Assembly (NCBI GenBank): GCA_020024105.1
Contig: JAHHUH010000001.1
Coordinates: forward strand, 59,128 to 123,127
Length of the DNA: 64,000 nucleotides
From: Phascolarctobacterium sp.
GTDB lineage: Bacteria; Bacillota; Negativicutes; Acidaminococcales; Acidaminococcaceae
Direction: 5' to 3'
In this document: one piece after another, positions 63,083 through 64,000 of the stretch
How positions within the stretch are numbered: the first letter of the stretch is position 1
Layout of the letters: each line of letters starts with the position of its first letter
Notes under the pieces: model-generated
What the model saw: only the letters and a program-made list of their open reading frames with translations
Database searches by the model: none
What the model was told of the DNA's origin: nothing
Translations under genes and position numbers: made by a program

Positions 63083-63198
63083 CTAGATCACCTCCTAGCA
63101 GAAGTTATTATAACAAGGAGAATATTAAAATGGGGTTAGTAGAATTATTTTCATATTAAAAAAGAATAAAGATTTTAAGCAAGGATGTTTTAGGCAAA

Positions 63199-63241
63199 AA
63201 AATACCCCCTGGCAGAGAAAAAATCTCTACCAGGGGGTATT
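63199..63241 (-). terminator. Terminator after tag
   Basis: On the minus strand AATACCCCCTGGTAGAG, loop, CTCTGCCAGGGGGTATT is followed by TTTTT. Confidence 0.9.
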
Positions 63242-63256
63242 AAGAATTCAAGACTG

Positions 63257-63805
63257 CTACGACTTAAAGCAGGCCTGATCATGGCTGGAAATAAGTCCCA
63301 CCGCCTGCAGATAGGCATACAAGGTAATGCTACCCAGATATTTCATACCTCTAGCCTTCAAATCCTTACGCAAGGCTACGGACAGAGGTGACTGGGTTAA
63401 GCCCTGCTCTTTCAGAATGCAACCGTCCGTCCAATGCCATAAATAAGCAGCAAAGCTTCCCCATTCCTGTTGAAGCTGCTGAAATACGCGAGCATTAGTT
63501 ACTATGGCTTCTAATTTTTTACGATGTCTGATAAGACGAGGATTACCCATTAACTGGTCAAGCTTAGCCTCATCGTAACGAGCGATAGCCTCCATTTCAA
63601 AACCATCCAATGCCTGACGCAAGGCCTCCCGCTTCATCAATACACATTCCCAGGATAAGCCAGAATGCAATAGCTCCAGAACAAGTATCTCCCCTAAAAG
63701 CTGATCATCATAAACCGGTATGCCCCACTCTTCATCATGATAATGGATATAAGTAGGATTATTAAGATTAACCCAGCTACAACGAATTAAATCTTCAGCA
63801 ACCAT
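63257..63805 (-). CDS. tag: DNA-3-methyladenine glycosylase I
   Basis: A 182-residue DNA repair enzyme that removes 3-methyladenine. Motifs RCSWVN (zinc cysteine), YHDEEWGIPVYDD, LELLHSGLSW and the C-terminal SSHDQACF (zinc histidine and cysteine) match the Tag family, where a Cys/His/His/Cys site holds zinc. GGAGG precedes the ATG at 63803-63805. It is a single-gene unit. Confidence 0.93.
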   Translation of the reverse strand: MVAEDLIRCSWVNLNNPTYIHYHDEEWGIPVYDDQLLGEILVLELLHSGLSWECVLMKREALRQALDGFEMEAIARYDEAKLDQLMGNPRLIRHRKKLEAIVTNARVFQQLQQEWGSFAAYLWHWTDGCILKEQGLTQSPLSVALRKDLKARGMKYLGSITLYAYLQAVGLISSHDQACFKS

Positions 63806-63907
63806 AAAATCCTCCTTTACATTCCATAAAGATATATGTATTTAAAGCTTTTGCTGCTATCATAAACAAGCAGACAATAATCCAGCTCTCAGCAAAAATT
63901 AGTAAAA

Positions 63908-64000
63908 ATAAAAAAAGCAGTTCATCTAAGATGAACTGCATAATCTCTGGTGCCGAAGGCCGGACTCGAACCGGCACGTAGGGCTACTACGCTTGATTTT
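63908..64000 (-). repeat. Direct repeat: terminator plus tRNA-Leu 3' part, copy B
   Basis: The partner of 49784-49876, cut by the window end. It includes the same GCAGTTCA/TGAACTGC terminator. Confidence 0.8.
63948..64000 (-). tRNA. tRNA-Leu (CAA), second copy, partial
   Basis: The first 53 bases from the 3' end match the tRNA-Leu at 49824-49912, including the encoded CCA, T-arm and variable arm. The 5' half lies beyond the window. Confidence 0.85.

Noticed and set aside
1..64000. CRISPR array, prophage or insertion sequence
   Set aside because: No regularly spaced repeats, transposase, integrase or phage structural genes were seen. The only longer repeats are the two tRNA-Leu segments and the receptor paralogues.

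Overview
This window looks like a diderm Firmicute of the class Negativicutes, possibly Acidaminococcaceae/Phascolarctobacterium-like. That is an inference from gene content. The core genes and their order are Firmicute-like: a tyrosine T-box ahead of tyrS, zapA-U32-mutS2, der-plsY, and genome-encoded tRNA CCA ends. The same DNA also carries four outer-membrane TonB-dependent receptors, which only a double-membraned cell can use. Almost all genes lie on the minus strand.

Layout. 0-7.6 kb: tyrS (5' part) with its T-box, an Asp/Glu racemase, a YbaK-type deacylase, a decayed coiled-coil gene, a TGS/uridine-kinase-type nucleoside kinase, an aminotransferase and a DUF1508 protein. 7.7-15.2 kb: gltX, a secreted chagasin-domain protein, zapA, a U32 protease-family protein and mutS2. 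15.2-21.3 kb: a DEAD-box helicase with an upstream candidate small RNA/attenuator, a small hypothetical gene, then DUF512 radical-SAM protein-cobO-der-plsY. 21.4-25.2 kb: a gene remnant and a TAXI-type TRAP transporter (receptor, DUF1850, fused permease). 25.3-28.8 kb: hypotheticals, tRNA-Asn and an NlpC/P60 hydrolase.

28.8-49.7 kb is the accessory region of most interest. One apparent operon encodes a NifH-like ATPase, a FecB/FecCD/FecE-type importer, two nitrogenase-component-1-like proteins (D-like and K-like) and a ChaN-family protein. Next to it are an ABC exporter, a second ChaN gene and four paralogous TonB receptors, one of them broken. Eleven copies of an 18-bp palindrome (NNTTAG-N6-CTAACY) sit in front of these transcription units, mostly at sigma-A promoters, so the set reads as one regulon. 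The cysteine pattern (three in D, one in K, with the FeMo-cofactor ligands absent) resembles the dark-operative tetrapyrrole reductases more than nitrogenase. My working hypothesis is uptake of a haem-like or other metallo-tetrapyrrole through the outer and inner membranes, followed by NifH-driven reduction in the cytoplasm. The substrate is unknown.

49.8-64 kb: tRNA-Leu(CAA), a BASS transporter and BrnQ carrier behind a structured leader, a VOC protein, a Dph6-like ATP-pyrophosphatase, and a complete kdp potassium system. The kdp genes run small ORF, kdpF, kdpA, a 61-aa small protein, kdpB, kdpC, a TPR protein, then kdpD and kdpE. The window ends with tag and a second copy of the tRNA-Leu/terminator segment.
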